From positions 248,001-312,000 of the forward strand of contig NZ_SPUJ01000003.1 in assembly GCF_004522105.1 (NCBI RefSeq): a stretch of 64,000 nt of DNA, written 5' to 3'. The position numbers and the translations under genes are program-made. Below, in pieces: positions 1 through 9,824 of the stretch. A model generated the notes under the pieces. The model worked only from the letters and a program-made list of their open reading frames with translations, had not been told where the DNA came from and did no database searches. Every line of letters starts with the position of its first letter. Within the stretch, counting starts at the first letter, position 1. This stretch comes from Nocardioides sp. 1609 (lineage in GTDB: Bacteria; Actinomycetota; Actinomycetes; Propionibacteriales; Nocardioidaceae).

Positions 1-1
1 C

Positions 2-715
2 CGGGGACTGCTCCGCGTCGACACCCGCAACGGCGCCGTCGAGGCGGTGACCGGCGAGGTCGACGGGCGGCCGATGCGGTTCTGCAACAACGCCGCGATC
101 GCCGCCGACGGCACGGTCTGGTTCTCCGACTCCTCCACCCGCTTCGGCATCGAGGACTGGAAGGCCGACTTCGTCCAGAACACCCGGACCGGACGGCTCC
201 TGCGCCTCGACACCGACGGCACCGTCACCGTCGTCCTCGACGGGCTCGCCTTCGCCAACGGCGTCGCGTTGTCGCGGGACGAGGACTTCGTCGCCGTGGC
301 GGAGACCGGCGCCCGCACCGTCGTCCGGCGCTGGCTCACCGGCCCGAACGCCGGCATGCGCGACCTCCTGTGCAGCAACCTGCCCGGCTACCCCGACAAC
401 ATCGCCCGCGGCAGCGACGGCCTGGTCTGGGTCACCATCGCGAGCCCGCGCGACCCGGTCGTCGAGCGCCTGCAGACGGCACCGATGGCGCTGCGCCGGC
501 TCGCCACGAGGCTGCCCGAGCGCCTCCAGCCGGCACCCCGGCGGACCGTGCGGGTCCAGGCCTACGACGACGACGGCCGGCTGGTCCACGACCTCGACAT
601 CGACCCGACGACCCAGCGCACGGCGTACCACATGGTCACCGGGGTCCGGGAGCACGACGGCCGGGTCTGGCTCGGCAGCCTCCACGAGCCCGCGATCGCC
701 GTCGTCGACCTCTGA
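2..715 (+). CDS. SMP-30/gluconolactonase or strictosidine-synthase-like beta-propeller protein (5' partial)
   Basis: The reading frame is open from the first bases of the window, so the N-terminus lies upstream; 238 codons up to TGA are visible. The visible part has the blade repeats of the SMP-30/strictosidine synthase family: an [19 protein letters not shown] stretch, then [10 protein letters not shown] and [14 protein letters not shown]. Such proteins are calcium-dependent lactonase/hydrolase-like six-bladed propellers, usually cytoplasmic or secreted. The substrate cannot be read from sequence. The gene ends 89 bp before dxs, which has its own -10 box, so the two are probably transcribed separately. 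Confidence 0.8.
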   Translation, partial: RGLLRVDTRNGAVEAVTGEVDGRPMRFCNNAAIAADGTVWFSDSSTRFGIEDWKADFVQNTRTGRLLRLDTDGTVTVVLDGLAFANGVALSRDEDFVAVAETGARTVVRRWLTGPNAGMRDLLCSNLPGYPDNIARGSDGLVWVTIASPRDPVVERLQTAPMALRRLATRLPERLQPAPRRTVRVQAYDDDGRLVHDLDIDPTTQRTAYHMVTGVREHDGRVWLGSLHEPAIAVVDL

Positions 716-791
716 GACGACGACGCGGTCGACGCGGCGACGCGGGCGACGTGGGGGTCCTGCCGATCCCGGGGGAGGGGCTACGAGCAGG

Positions 792-797
792 TAACCT
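792..797 (+). promoter_or_regulatory. -10 element (TAACCT) for a leaderless dxs transcript
   Basis: TAACCT lies 7 nt before the dxs ATG at 805. That spacing puts the transcription start on or next to the A of the ATG, and there is no ribosome-binding site between. This is the clearest argument for starting dxs at 805 rather than at an upstream in-frame codon. Confidence 0.55.
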
Positions 798-804
798 CGA
801 CAGC

Positions 805-2730
805 ATGTCCTTGCTGGAGTCCATCACCGGGCCGCGCGACCTGCGGGCCCTCGACGACGACCAGCTGGCGGCGCTGGCCGCCGAGATCCGCGACCTCCTC
901 ATCCGCACGGTCGCGACCAACACCGGTCACCTCGGCCCCAACCTCGGCGTGGTGGAGCTGACCCTGGCGATCCACCGGGTCTTCGACTCCCCGCGCGACC
1001 GCGTGGTCTTCGACACCGGTCACCAGGCCTACGTGCACAAGCTCGTCACCGGCCGCGCCGCGACGTTCGGCACCCTGCGCCGCGAGGGCGGCATGAGCGG
1101 CTACCCGAGCCAGGCGGAGTCCCCGCACGACATCGTCGAGAACTCCCACGCCTCCACCGCCCTGAGCTACGCCGACGGCCTGGCCAAGGCCTACCGGATC
1201 CGCGGCGAGGACCGGCACGTCGTCGCCGTGATCGGTGACGGCGCCCTCACCGGCGGCATGGCCTGGGAGGCGCTCAACAACATCTCGATCGCCAAGGACA
1301 GCCGGCTGGTCATCGTCGTCAACGACAACGGGCGCTCCTACACCCCGACCATCGGCGGGCTCGCCACGGCGCTCACCTCGCTCCGCACCAACCCGCGCTA
1401 CGAGAACGTGCTGGACCTGGTCAAGCGGCGCCTCACCGCGGTGCCCGGGGTCGGTCCCGCGGCCTACGACGCGCTGCACGCGATGAAGAAGGGCGTCAAG
1501 GACGCGCTGGCGCCCCAGGGCCTCTTCGAGGACCTCGGCCTCAAGTACGTCGGCCCCGTCGACGGTCACGACCGCGCCGCGGTGGAGCAGGTGCTGGCCC
1601 AGGCCAAGAAGTTCAACGGGCCGGTGATCGTGCACGCCATCACGCGCAAGGGCTACGGCTACGACCCCGCCGAGCGCCACGAGGCCGACCAGTTCCACGC
1701 GCCCGGACCCTTCGACGTGCAGACCGGCGCCGAGAAGCCCAAGGGCCGGATCTGGACCGACCACTTCTCCGACGCGATCGTGGAGGTCGGGCACCGCCGC
1801 GAGGACGTCGTCGCGATCACCGCGGCCATGACCCACCCGGTCGGGCTCGACGTCTTCCAGCAGCACTTCCCGGAGCGCACCTTCGACGTCGGCATCGCCG
1901 AGCAGCACGCGGCCACGTCCGCGGCGGGCCTGGCGCTCGGCGGGCTGCACCCGGTGTTCGCGGTCTACGCCACCTTCCTCAACCGGGCCTTCGACCAGGT
2001 GCTGATGGACGTCGCCCTGCACCGGTGCGGCGTCACGTTCGTCCTCGACCGCTCCGGCGTCACCGGTGACGACGGTGCCAGCCACAACGGCATGTGGGAC
2101 ATGTCGATCCTCCAGGTGGTGCCGGGCCTGCGGCTCGCCGCCCCGCGCGACGTCACCCGGATGCGCGAGCTGCTCGACGAGGCCGTCGACGTCGACGACG
2201 CCCCCACCGTGGTCCGCTTCCCCAAGGGTCCGCCGCCGGCCGACATCGAGGCGGTCGGCAGGGCCGGCGGGGCCGACGTGCTGGTGCGCACCGGCGACCA
2301 GGACGTCCTGGTCGTCGCGGTCGGCTCGATGGCCGAGGTCGCCGTCGACGTGGCCGACCGCCTGGTGGCCCAGGGCATCGGTGTCACGGTCGTCGACCCG
2401 CGCTGGGTCAAACCGGTCGACCCCGCGATCGTCGAGCTCGCCCGCGACCACCGGCTGGTGGTGAGCATCGAGGACAACGGCGAGGTCGGCGGCTGTGGCG
2501 CCGTCCTGCTGCAGACCCTCAACGCCGCCGGCGTCCACACGCCCTTCCGCCTCCACGGCATCCCGCAGGAGTTCCTCGACCACGCCAAGCGGGCCGCGAT
2601 CCTCGAGCGGATCGGCCTCACGCCGCAGGCCCTGGCCCTCGGCATCGTCGAGGCGATGTCGGCGCTCGGCGATCCCGCCGGGGGGACGGGCGGCATCCGG
2701 CCCGACGTCGATGCCGACCGCACGCGCTGA
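805..2730 (+). CDS. dxs: 1-deoxy-D-xylulose-5-phosphate synthase
   Basis: A thiamine-diphosphate enzyme that condenses pyruvate and glyceraldehyde 3-phosphate to DXP, the first step of the MEP isoprenoid pathway. The predicted 641 aa match the usual family length. Visible signatures are the [16 protein letters not shown] cofactor-binding motif near residue 150, the transketolase pyrimidine domain with [20 protein letters not shown], and [18 protein letters not shown]. The C-terminal transketolase domain follows. The open frame extends far upstream of 805, but homology begins at [10 protein letters not shown] and a TAACCT -10 box sits directly before it. The stop overlaps the start of the next gene by 20 bp. 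Confidence 0.97.
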   Translation: MSLLESITGPRDLRALDDDQLAALAAEIRDLLIRTVATNTGHLGPNLGVVELTLAIHRVFDSPRDRVVFDTGHQAYVHKLVTGRAATFGTLRREGGMSGYPSQAESPHDIVENSHASTALSYADGLAKAYRIRGEDRHVVAVIGDGALTGGMAWEALNNISIAKDSRLVIVVNDNGRSYTPTIGGLATALTSLRTNPRYENVLDLVKRRLTAVPGVGPAAYDALHAMKKGVKDALAPQGLFEDLGLKYVGPVDGHDRAAVEQVLAQAKKFNGPVIVHAITRKGYGYDPAERHEADQFHAPGPFDVQTGAEKPKGRIWTDHFSDAIVEVGHRREDVVAITAAMTHPVGLDVFQQHFPERTFDVGIAEQHAATSAAGLALGGLHPVFAVYATFLNRAFDQVLMDVALHRCGVTFVLDRSGVTGDDGASHNGMWDMSILQVVPGLRLAAPRDVTRMRELLDEAVDVDDAPTVVRFPKGPPPADIEAVGRAGGADVLVRTGDQDVLVVAVGSMAEVAVDVADRLVAQGIGVTVVDPRWVKPVDPAIVELARDHRLVVSIEDNGEVGGCGAVLLQTLNAAGVHTPFRLHGIPQEFLDHAKRAAILERIGLTPQALALGIVEAMSALGDPAGGTGGIRPDVDADRTR

Positions 2731-4189
2731 CGTCCGGTCCCGGGCCGCGGCCGGCGCCCGCACCACTGCCCGCTCGACCGTCCGCTCGGCTGCCCGCACC
2801 ACCGGTGTCGCGCTGCTGGTCCTGGCGCTCGGCGCCTGCGGTGGGGAGCCCGGCGACACGTCGCCGCCGCCGACCGACCCGGTAGCCGCCCCGACCACCC
2901 CGGCCCCGGCCCCGGCCACCACCGCGGCGCCCCCGACGCCGGGTCCCGAGCCGACGAGCGGGCCGCCCCAGGTGGTCCCGGCCGACGTCGCCACCACGCT
3001 CCAGGGCGTCCTGGACGCGCGGGCGACCGCGGTCCTGACCGGGGACCGCGAGGGCTTCCGCGCCGGTCTCGCCCAGGACGGCGACCTGCTCGCCTCCGAG
3101 GACCGCTACTTCGTCAGCATCACCCAGCTCCCCCTCACCCGGTTCTCCTACCGGCTGGCCCCCGAGAGCCTGGTCCGCACCGGCGACGGCTACTGGGGTG
3201 TCGTCGAGGTGACCACCCGGCTCGGCGCGTTCGACCAGCGCGCCGTCCACACGCTCGACCGCGTCCGGTTCGCCCGGGCCGGCACCCGGTTCGTCGTCGA
3301 CTCGACCACCGACCCCGCGTGGGAGGCCGCCCACCTCGGCCTGCGCGAGCCGTGGGAGACCGGGACGGTCACGGCGGTGCGGGCCGGCGGCGTCCTCGGG
3401 GTGCTCGACGACGGCACCGCCGAGCGCGGCCCCGAGCTCGTGGCGGCCGTCGCGGCCGGCGTCGACGACGTCTCCGCCCGGGTCCCCTACGACTGGTCGC
3501 GGACCGTCGTCTTCTACGCCCTGTCCGACCCGGCGTTCCTCGCCGGGCTGGACGAGGTCCCCGGCGGCGACCCGCAGGCGCTCGACGCCGTCGCCTTCAC
3601 CGTGCCCGTGGGCCCGGAGGCGGGCGACGACGCGATCGCCTCGACCCGCTTCGCCCTCAACCGGGGCGCCCTCGACCGGCTCGGCCGTCGCCGGTCGGGC
3701 GACCTGGCCCGGCTGGTGCGGCACGAGCTCACCCACGTCGCCGTCGGCGCCCACGACGACGAGGCCCCGGTCTGGCTGAGCGAGGGCGTCGCGGAGTGGT
3801 TGTCGGTCCAGGCGATCGCCCCGGAGGACCGCCGGGTGCCGGCCCGCACCCTGGCGGCTGCTCGGGCCGGCGCCCTGCGCCTGCCCGCCGAGGACGCCTT
3901 CAACGACGAGGACGCCGCCGAGCACTACGCGCTCGCGTGGTGGATCGTGGAGTGGCTCGTGCAGGCTCGCGGCGAGCAGGGCGTCTGGGACCTCCTCGAC
4001 GCCTTCACCGACCGTCCCGACGAGGACGACGCCCGGGTGGTGCGCCAGGTCCTGAACCTCCCGCTGGCCGAGGTCGCCCGGCGCGGCGCCGACCTGATGG
4101 CCCGCACGTACGCGCCCGCGGTGGCCGAGCCCACCGACGGGGCCCCGCCCACCGGCCCGGCGGAGTCGTCGCCGCCCACCGGCCCCTAG
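2711..4189 (+). CDS. Lipoprotein with gluzincin-type (HExxH) peptidase-like domain
   Basis: Predicted 492 aa. The first residues are Arg-rich, followed by a hydrophobic stretch ending in a lipobox (LALGAC), so it should be lipid-anchored outside the membrane. A Pro/Thr-rich linker follows. A middle region resembles the NTF2-like or peptidase-MA-associated part of actinobacterial lipoproteins. Around residues 340-370 there is [10 protein letters not shown] with [10 protein letters not shown] downstream, the HExxH...E arrangement of peptidase-MA-like metalloproteases. The substrate is unknown. The start overlaps dxs by 20 bp in another frame, so translation may be coupled. The TAG stop also forms the first bases of the next gene's -10 element. 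Confidence 0.8.
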   Translation: MPTARADVRSRAAAGARTTARSTVRSAARTTGVALLVLALGACGGEPGDTSPPPTDPVAAPTTPAPAPATTAAPPTPGPEPTSGPPQVVPADVATTLQGVLDARATAVLTGDREGFRAGLAQDGDLLASEDRYFVSITQLPLTRFSYRLAPESLVRTGDGYWGVVEVTTRLGAFDQRAVHTLDRVRFARAGTRFVVDSTTDPAWEAAHLGLREPWETGTVTAVRAGGVLGVLDDGTAERGPELVAAVAAGVDDVSARVPYDWSRTVVFYALSDPAFLAGLDEVPGGDPQALDAVAFTVPVGPEAGDDAIASTRFALNRGALDRLGRRRSGDLARLVRHELTHVAVGAHDDEAPVWLSEGVAEWLSVQAIAPEDRRVPARTLAAARAGALRLPAEDAFNDEDAAEHYALAWWIVEWLVQARGEQGVWDLLDAFTDRPDEDDARVVRQVLNLPLAEVARRGADLMARTYAPAVAEPTDGAPPTGPAESSPPTGP

Positions 4190-4192
4190 GGT
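4187..4192 (+). promoter_or_regulatory. -10 element (TAGGGT) overlapping a stop codon
   Basis: TAGGGT lies 7 nt upstream of the GTG at 4200. Its first three bases are the TAG stop of the lipoprotein gene, so the promoter is built into the end of the preceding coding sequence. Confidence 0.5.
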
Positions 4193-4199
4193 TGACCCC

Positions 4200-5129
4200 G
4201 TGAGCTCCGAGCGTTTGGTCCACATCGTCGACGAGGTCCCCGGCCTCGATGCCGTCAGCGAGGTGACCATGGTCGTCGCCCTCGACGGGTTCCTGGATGC
4301 CGGCACCTCGGCCGCGCTGGCCGCGCAGCACCTCGCGGCACTGTCCGACGGCGGCACCGTGGTGGCGACGTTCGACGTCGACCAGTTCCACGACTACCGG
4401 GCCCGGCGTCCGGCGGTGTCGTTCGTCCGCGACCACTACGAGCAGTACGACGCGCCGCGGCTCGTCGTCCGGCTGCTGCAGGACGCCGGCGGTACGCCGT
4501 ACCTGCTGCTCCAGGGTCCGGAGCCCGACAACCGGTGGGAGGCCTTCGCCCGCGCCGTGCTCGAGGTCGTCGACCGCCTGGGGGTGACGCTGGTGGTCAG
4601 CATGGGTTCGGTGCCGATGGCGGTGCCGCACACCCGTCCGATCGCGGTGACCCACCACGCCAACAACCCCGACCTCGTCACCTCCGACAACCCCTGGGCC
4701 GGAGAGCTGCGGGTGCCCAGCAGCGCGCAGGGTCTGCTCGAGCTGCGGCTGGGGGAGTGGGGCCACGACGCGCTCGGCTTCGTCGCCCACATCCCGCACT
4801 ACCTCGCCCAGCTGGAGTACCCGCAGGCCGCCGCCGTCCTGCTCGAGCAGGTGGAGCGCGCCGGGCGGCTGACGCTCGACCTGTCGGCGCTGCACGTCGC
4901 GGCCAGCGACCGCGAGGCCGAGATCGCCCGCTACCTCTCGGCCAACGAGGAGGTCGGCGAGGTCGTCGCCTCGCTGGAGCGGCAGTACGACTCGTTCGCC
5001 CAGGCCGAGGAGCGCGGCGCGAACCTGCTCGCCGACGACCAGCCGCTGCCCACGGGCGACGAGATCGGCCTGCAGTTCGAGCAGTTCCTCGCCGACCTCG
5101 AGGACCCCGACCCCAAGGAAGAGCAGTGA
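4200..5129 (+). CDS. PAC2 family protein
   Basis: Predicted 309 aa, the usual length of actinobacterial PAC2 proteins, which are related to eukaryotic proteasome assembly chaperone 2. The N-terminal half contains MVVALDGFLDAGTSAALAAQHL, and the middle has VVSMGSVPMAVPHTRP and GLLELRLGEWGHDALGFVAHIPHY, which are typical of the family. The acidic C-terminal 60 residues resemble a coiled coil. Function in actinobacteria is not settled; a link to the proteasome/Pup system is an inference from the family name. The GTG start follows a TAGGGT -10 by 7 nt. The stop overlaps the tesB start by 4 bp (GTGA). Confidence 0.88.
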   Translation: MSSERLVHIVDEVPGLDAVSEVTMVVALDGFLDAGTSAALAAQHLAALSDGGTVVATFDVDQFHDYRARRPAVSFVRDHYEQYDAPRLVVRLLQDAGGTPYLLLQGPEPDNRWEAFARAVLEVVDRLGVTLVVSMGSVPMAVPHTRPIAVTHHANNPDLVTSDNPWAGELRVPSSAQGLLELRLGEWGHDALGFVAHIPHYLAQLEYPQAAAVLLEQVERAGRLTLDLSALHVAASDREAEIARYLSANEEVGEVVASLERQYDSFAQAEERGANLLADDQPLPTGDEIGLQFEQFLADLEDPDPKEEQ

Positions 5130-6004
5130 GCGACCCCGCCCCGGCGTCCCAGGACCCGGCCCGTGACCTGGTGGCGCTGCTCGACCTCGAGTACCTCGAC
5201 GTCGACCTGTTCCGCGGCAAGCAGCCCGACACGACCCGCCAGCGGGTCTACGGCGGCCAGGTGGCCGCGCAGTCGCTGATCGCTGCGGCGCGGACCGTCG
5301 AGCCCGACCTCCACGTGCACTCGCTGCACTCGTACTTCCTGCTGCCGGGCGACTACTCGGTGCCGATCATCTACGACGTCGAGCGGATCCGCGACGGACG
5401 CTCGTTCGTCACCCGCCGGGTGGTCGCGCGCCAGCACGGCCGCGCGATCTACTACCAGACGCTCAGCTTCCAGCGGACCGAGGAGGGACTCGAGCACCAG
5501 GACGTGATGCCCCGGGTGAAGCCACCCGAGGAGGGCCTGGACCTCATGGACCTGATGCGCAGGCGCGGCAACGAGGAGTCCGACGCGCTCGGCAAGGAGT
5601 GGGCCGCGCTCGACGCCCGGTGGCTCGGCAGCTCGCGGCGCGGTCTCGACCCCGACCCGGACCACCCGTCGCAGTCGCGGATGTGGATCCGGATCCGTGG
5701 CGAGATGGGTGACGACCCGCTCGAGCACCTCGCGGCGTTCACCTTCGCCAGCGACGTCTCGCTGCTCGGCGCCTCGCTGGCCGCCCACGACGGCGCCGAC
5801 CCGACGACGGTGCAGATGGCCTCGCTCGACCACACGGTGTGGTTCCACCGGCCGTTCCGCGTCGACGAGTGGTGGCTCTACGACCAGTGGTCCCCCTCGG
5901 CCGGCGGCGCCCGTGGCCTCTCGATCGGTCGCGTCTTCCGCCAGGACGGCGTCCTGGTCGCCACCGTCGCCCAGGAGGGCCTGATCCGCCCCAAGACCCG
6001 CTGA
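5126..6004 (+). CDS. tesB: Acyl-CoA thioesterase II
   Basis: Hydrolyses acyl-CoA to fatty acid and CoA using a double hot-dog fold. Predicted 292 aa, near the family norm. The family signatures are visible: VYGGQVAAQSL near residue 40, LHSYFLLPGD near 75, SLDHTVWFHRPF near 235, and VATVAQEGLIR at the C-terminus, which carries the catalytic Gln region. The GTG start overlaps the PAC2 stop by 4 bp, so the two are a translationally coupled pair. Downstream is a strong inverted repeat shared with the convergent MaoC gene. Confidence 0.93.
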   Translation: MSDPAPASQDPARDLVALLDLEYLDVDLFRGKQPDTTRQRVYGGQVAAQSLIAAARTVEPDLHVHSLHSYFLLPGDYSVPIIYDVERIRDGRSFVTRRVVARQHGRAIYYQTLSFQRTEEGLEHQDVMPRVKPPEEGLDLMDLMRRRGNEESDALGKEWAALDARWLGSSRRGLDPDPDHPSQSRMWIRIRGEMGDDPLEHLAAFTFASDVSLLGASLAAHDGADPTTVQMASLDHTVWFHRPFRVDEWWLYDQWSPSAGGARGLSIGRVFRQDGVLVATVAQEGLIRPKTR

Positions 6005-6018
6005 CCGACCCGGCCCGA

Positions 6019-6078
6019 CCCCGACCTGTCGCGGGCCGTCCCCGACCTGTCGCGGGCTGTCGGTGGGGTGTCGGTGGG
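6019..6078 (+). repeat. Short direct repeats downstream of tesB
   Basis: An 18-bp unit CCCCGACCTGTCGCGGGC occurs at 6019-6036 and 6040-6057 (21-bp period). A second pair, GTCGGTGGG, follows at 6059-6078. The array sits between the tesB stop and the long hairpin; no coding potential is evident. Confidence 0.7.
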
Positions 6079-6079
6079 A

Positions 6080-6138
6080 TAGTCCCGGCCGTTCGGGCCC
6101 CGAGACGGCCGGTTCCGGGGCCCAAACCCCCGGGACTA
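6080..6138. terminator. 59-bp imperfect inverted repeat between convergent genes
   Basis: The outer arms are TAGTCCCGG (6080-6088) and CCGGGACTA (6130-6138). The inner sequence GTTCGGGCCCCGAGACGGCC pairs with the complementary copy around 6110-6127 with few mismatches, so one long hairpin can form on either strand. It lies between the 3' ends of tesB (+) and the MaoC gene (-) and has no T-run, so it may be a two-way factor-assisted terminator or a dispersed palindromic repeat. Confidence 0.6.
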
Positions 6139-6151
6139 CCGCTCCGGAGGG

Positions 6152-7036
6152 TCAGGCCGGGCGGGTGCGGCCGATGAGGTGGGTGGTGCCGGTGGGGCTG
6201 GTGAGGCTGAACGCCCAGCCCGGTCCGGCGTCGTCGTCCACGCCGTCGGTGCGCTCGGTGCGCTCGAGCCGCTCGGTGCCGAGGACGACGGTGCCGGGGA
6301 GCAGGACGGGACGCTTGAAGGCGACGTCGACGCGGACGGCGTCCGGGAGCCGGTTCTCGAGCGCGGCGACGCTCCGGGCCAGGGTCCACATGCCGTGGGC
6401 GATCTGGCGCGGGAAGCCGAGCGCCCGGGCGGTCAGCGGGTAGAGGTGGATCGGGTTGCGGTCGCCGGACACCGCGGCGTACCGGCGGCCGAGGTCGGCG
6501 GGCAGCCGCCACGGGATCCCGCCGGGTCCGACCGGGGGCAGGACCGTCCCGTACGTCGCCGCAGAGTCGCCGCGGCCACGGCGCAGGTAGGCCGAGACCT
6601 CCTCCCACACGAGTTCGTCGCCGGCACGGACCTCGGTGACGAACTCGTGCACGGTGCCCCGCGGGTGTGCGACCGGCACCCCGACCCGCGCCGTGACGGT
6701 CACCGACTCGCCGACCGCGACCGGCCGGTGCTGGGTGATCGTGTTCGCCACGTGCACCATGCCGATCACCGGGGACGGGAACGCCCGGTCGCTCATCATC
6801 GCCATCTGCATCCCGAAGGCGAGCAGGTGCGGGTAGGGGAGCGGGACGACGTCCTTGGTCGGGAAGCCGCAGACGCGGGCGTACCGCTCGACGTGCGCAC
6901 GGTCGATCGTGACGGGCGGGGCCGTCCGCGCGAGACCGGTAAAGGTGGACGCCGGGGCCTTGCGGACGCCGGGCAGCCGGTTGACGACCGGGAGCGACGG
7001 CAGCGCGGCCCGGAGCAGGACGGGGACGACGCTCAT
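6152..7036 (-). CDS. MaoC family (R)-specific enoyl/3-hydroxyacyl dehydratase (HtdX-like)
   Basis: Predicted 294 aa with two hot-dog halves. Residues around 205-230 carry the hydratase-2 motif: SGDRNPIHLYPLTARALGF followed by IAHGMWTLARS, containing the catalytic Asp and His. The N-terminal half is the degenerate partner domain. The likely reaction is reversible hydration of 2-enoyl thioesters to (R)-3-hydroxyacyl thioesters. It follows the two-domain ketoreductase gene with a 2-bp gap and faces a divergent thiolase, the same order as mycobacterial htdX-fabG4-fadA2. That context supports a role in acyl-CoA/ACP chain metabolism. Confidence 0.88.
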   Translation of the reverse strand: MSVVPVLLRAALPSLPVVNRLPGVRKAPASTFTGLARTAPPVTIDRAHVERYARVCGFPTKDVVPLPYPHLLAFGMQMAMMSDRAFPSPVIGMVHVANTITQHRPVAVGESVTVTARVGVPVAHPRGTVHEFVTEVRAGDELVWEEVSAYLRRGRGDSAATYGTVLPPVGPGGIPWRLPADLGRRYAAVSGDRNPIHLYPLTARALGFPRQIAHGMWTLARSVAALENRLPDAVRVDVAFKRPVLLPGTVVLGTERLERTERTDGVDDDAGPGWAFSLTSPTGTTHLIGRTRPA

Positions 7037-7038
7037 GC

Positions 7039-8391
7039 CTAGGCCCCCAGCATCATCTGGCCGCAGACCCGCACGACGTTGCCGTTGACCAGGCTGGAGG
7101 CGGGGTGGGCGTACCAGGCGATCGTCTCGGCGACGTCGACCGGCAGGCCGCCCTGGGCCATCGCGTTGAGGCGCTGACCGACCTCGCGGGTCGCGAACGG
7201 CACCGCGGCGGTCATCTGGGTGATGATGAAGCCCGGGGCGACGGCGTTGACGGTGATGCCGCGCCCCTGCTCGGCGAGCTCGTCGGCCAGGGAGTCGACC
7301 AGGCCGATCACGCCGGCCTTCGACGCGGCGTAGTTGGTCTGGCCGACGTTGCCGGCGATGCCGGCGATCGAGGCGACGCCGACGATCGAGCCGTGGTCGC
7401 GCACGAGGTCCTGGTCGAGCAGCTCGCGCGTGATCAGCTCGGGCGCGGTCAGGTTGACCGCGATGACCGACTCCCAGCGGGCGTCGTCCATGTTGGCGAG
7501 CTTCCTGTCGCGCGTGATGCCGGCGTTGTGGACGACGACGTCGACGCCGCCGTGGTGGGTGCGCAGGTGGTGGGCGATCCGCTGCGGGGCGTCCTGGCCG
7601 GTGATGTCGAGGGTCAGCCAGTCGCCGTCCAGCTCCGTCATCAGGACCTGCAGCTCGCTGGCCGCCTGGGGGACGTCGACGCCGACGACGGTCGCGCCGT
7701 CGCGGTGCAGCACGCGGGCGATCTGCTCGCCGATGCCGCGGCTGGCGCCGGTGACGAGGGCGACCCTGCCGGCCAGCGGCGCGACCAGGTCGTCGGGCGA
7801 GGCGACCGCGGGCACGTCCACGACGCCGTGCGCGCCGATCCGGACCACCTGGCCGGAGACGTAGGCCGACTTCGGCGACAGCAGGAACGCCAGGGTGCTG
7901 GCGAGGCCGGCCTCGGCCCCGTCGGCGACGTAGACGAGCTGGACGGTGCTCCCGTGCCCGATCTCCTTACCGAGGCTGCGGGTGAAGCCCTCGAGCGCGC
8001 GCTGGGCGACCCGCTCCCCGCCGCGGACCTGCTCGGGCGGCGTCCCGAGGACGACGACGCGCGCGCACGACGCCAGGCTGCGGAGCACGGGGGTGAAGAA
8101 CTCGCGCAGCGCGACCAGGTCGGACGACGCCGTCAGTCCGGTGGCGTCGAGGACGAGGCCCTTGAGGCGACCCTCCTCCGGCCTGACGACGGTCACGGTG
8201 ACGCCGAGCGAGCCGAGCAGGCCGGGAAGGGACTCGGCCAGGCGACCGGTGCCGCCGACGAGCACGGTGCCGTCGACGAGGGGTGCGCCCTCGGTCCAGC
8301 GCTCGAGGCGGGTGGGGTCGGGGAGTCCCAGGTTCTTGACCAGGATCTTCCCGACCGGGGTCGACGTGAAGCCCCGGTACTTGTCGCTCAT
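7039..8391 (-). CDS. fabG4: Two-domain 3-oxoacyl-(ACP/CoA) reductase (high-molecular-weight FabG, FabG4-like)
   Basis: Predicted 450 aa, about twice a normal FabG. Residues 1-200 form a degenerate flavodoxin-like domain seen in FabG4. From about residue 210 there is a full SDR domain: LVTGASRGIGEQIARVL for NAD(P) binding, HNAGITRD, catalytic Ser in GVASIAGIAG and the YAASK Tyr/Lys pair. FabG4 enzymes reduce 3-oxoacyl thioesters with NADH. It probably heads the operon with the MaoC gene, and 131 bp separate it from the divergent thiolase. Confidence 0.92.
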   Translation of the reverse strand: MSDKYRGFTSTPVGKILVKNLGLPDPTRLERWTEGAPLVDGTVLVGGTGRLAESLPGLLGSLGVTVTVVRPEEGRLKGLVLDATGLTASSDLVALREFFTPVLRSLASCARVVVLGTPPEQVRGGERVAQRALEGFTRSLGKEIGHGSTVQLVYVADGAEAGLASTLAFLLSPKSAYVSGQVVRIGAHGVVDVPAVASPDDLVAPLAGRVALVTGASRGIGEQIARVLHRDGATVVGVDVPQAASELQVLMTELDGDWLTLDITGQDAPQRIAHHLRTHHGGVDVVVHNAGITRDRKLANMDDARWESVIAVNLTAPELITRELLDQDLVRDHGSIVGVASIAGIAGNVGQTNYAASKAGVIGLVDSLADELAEQGRGITVNAVAPGFIITQMTAAVPFATREVGQRLNAMAQGGLPVDVAETIAWYAHPASSLVNGNVVRVCGQMMLGA

Positions 8392-8433
8392 GGCGGCTGC
8401 TGCCTCGCTCTCGGTGATGGTCTGACCAGGTGA

Positions 8434-8451
8434 TGCAACTACGGGTGTAAC
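8434..8451. promoter_or_regulatory. Candidate TetR operator in the fabG4/fadA2 divergent region
   Basis: TGCAACTACGGGTGTAAC closely matches a stretch upstream of the TetR gene at about 10541-10556, which reads TGCAACTGGGTGTGAC on the minus strand; the two differ by a 2-bp insertion and one base. A shared, otherwise rare sequence in both promoters suggests that the TetR protein controls this module and itself. Confidence 0.45.
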
Positions 8452-8522
8452 TCGGAGTCCACCTTTCGTGACGTGGCCCTCACCGGCTTCCGTGACGCGG
8501 TGTTACCGGCCAGTATGGTCCC

Positions 8523-9812
8523 ATGAACGAACGTACCCGCCGGGTCGCCGTCATCGGTGGCAACCGGATCCCCTTCGCCCGGTCCAGCTCCGTCTACGCC
8601 GACGCGTCCAACCAGGAGATGCTCACCGCCGCGATCGACGGGCTGGTCACGCGGTTCGGGCTCGAGGGCGAGCGGCTCGGTGAGGTCGTGGCCGGCGCGG
8701 TGCTCAAGCACGCCCGCGACTTCAACCTCGTGCGCGAGTCGGTCCTCGGGTCGAGGCTGTCGCCGGAGACGCCCGCGACCGACATCCAGCAGGCGTGCGG
8801 CACCGGCCTGCAGGCCGCGATCCAGGTCGCCAACAAGATCGCCCTCGGGCAGATCGACGTCGGCATCGCCGGCGGCACGGACACCACGTCCGACGCGCCG
8901 GTGGCGATCAGCGACAAGCTCCGCAGGAAGCTGATGAAGGTCAACGCCGCCCGCGACACCGCCTCGCGGCTCAGGGCGCTGGGTGCCATCCGGCCCGGCG
9001 ACATCGGCCTGGAGGTCCCGCAGAACGGCGAGCCGCGGACCCGGTTGTCGATGGGCGAGCACGCCGCGCTGACCGCGCTGGAGTGGCAGGTCACCCGCGA
9101 GGCGCAGGACGAGCTCGCGGCGTCCTCGCACCAGAAGCTGGCGGCGGCGTACCACGCGGGGTTCCTCGACGACCAGGTGACGCCGTTCCGCGGCGTCGAG
9201 CGCGACACCAACCTGCGCGGCGACTCCACCGTCGAGAAGCTCGCGAAGCTCCAGCCGGTCTTCGGCCGGGGCGCGGCGGCGACGATGACCGCCGGCAACT
9301 CGACCCCGCTGACCGACGGTGCGTCCGTCGTGCTGCTGGCCTCGGAGGAGTGGGCGGCCGAGCGCGGCCTGCCGGTCCTCGCCTACCTGTCGGACTTCGA
9401 GACCGCGGCCGTCGACTACGTCAACGGCAGCGAGGGCCTGCTGATGGCGCCGGCGTACGCGATGCCGCGGATGCTGGCCCGCAACGGCCTGACGCTGCAG
9501 GACTTCGACTACTACGAGATCCACGAGGCCTTCGCCTCGCAGGTGCTGGCGACGCTCGCCGCCTGGGAGGACCCGGTCTTCTGCGAGCGGCGGCTCGGAC
9601 TCGACGGCCCGCTCGGTCCGATCGACCGCAGCCGGCTCAACGTGCACGGCTCCTCGCTCGCTGCCGGGCACCCGTTCGCGGCGACCGGCGGACGGATCGT
9701 CAACGTGCTCGCCAAGCTGCTCGCGACGTCCGAGGGCGGCACCGGCCGCGGCGTCATCTCGATCTGCGCCGCGGGCGGGCAGGGCGTCGTGGCGCTGCTC
9801 GAGCGGGCCTGA
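8523..9812 (+). CDS. fadA2: Acetyl-CoA C-acetyltransferase/3-ketoacyl-CoA thiolase (FadA2-like)
   Basis: Predicted 429 aa. Active-site features of thiolases are present: the acylated Cys in QQACGTGLQAAIQ near residue 93, the general-base region YEIHEAFASQ near 335, HGSSLAAGHPFAATGGR near 380, and the second Cys in ISICAAGGQG at the C-terminus. Degradative or biosynthetic direction is not evident; the family catalyses thiolytic cleavage or condensation of acyl-CoA. It is divergent from fabG4, as in mycobacteria. A TATGGT hexamer lies just upstream of the ATG, but at a shorter gap (3 nt) than in other genes here. Confidence 0.93.
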   Translation: MNERTRRVAVIGGNRIPFARSSSVYADASNQEMLTAAIDGLVTRFGLEGERLGEVVAGAVLKHARDFNLVRESVLGSRLSPETPATDIQQACGTGLQAAIQVANKIALGQIDVGIAGGTDTTSDAPVAISDKLRRKLMKVNAARDTASRLRALGAIRPGDIGLEVPQNGEPRTRLSMGEHAALTALEWQVTREAQDELAASSHQKLAAAYHAGFLDDQVTPFRGVERDTNLRGDSTVEKLAKLQPVFGRGAAATMTAGNSTPLTDGASVVLLASEEWAAERGLPVLAYLSDFETAAVDYVNGSEGLLMAPAYAMPRMLARNGLTLQDFDYYEIHEAFASQVLATLAAWEDPVFCERRLGLDGPLGPIDRSRLNVHGSSLAAGHPFAATGGRIVNVLAKLLATSEGGTGRGVISICAAGGQGVVALLERA

Positions 9813-9824
9813 CCGGACCGGTCG

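Noticed and set aside
781..2997. 738-residue minus-strand frame across dxs
   Set aside because: It is antisense to a clear dxs coding region and is Gly/Val/Asp-rich, as expected of the opposite strand of GC-rich codons.
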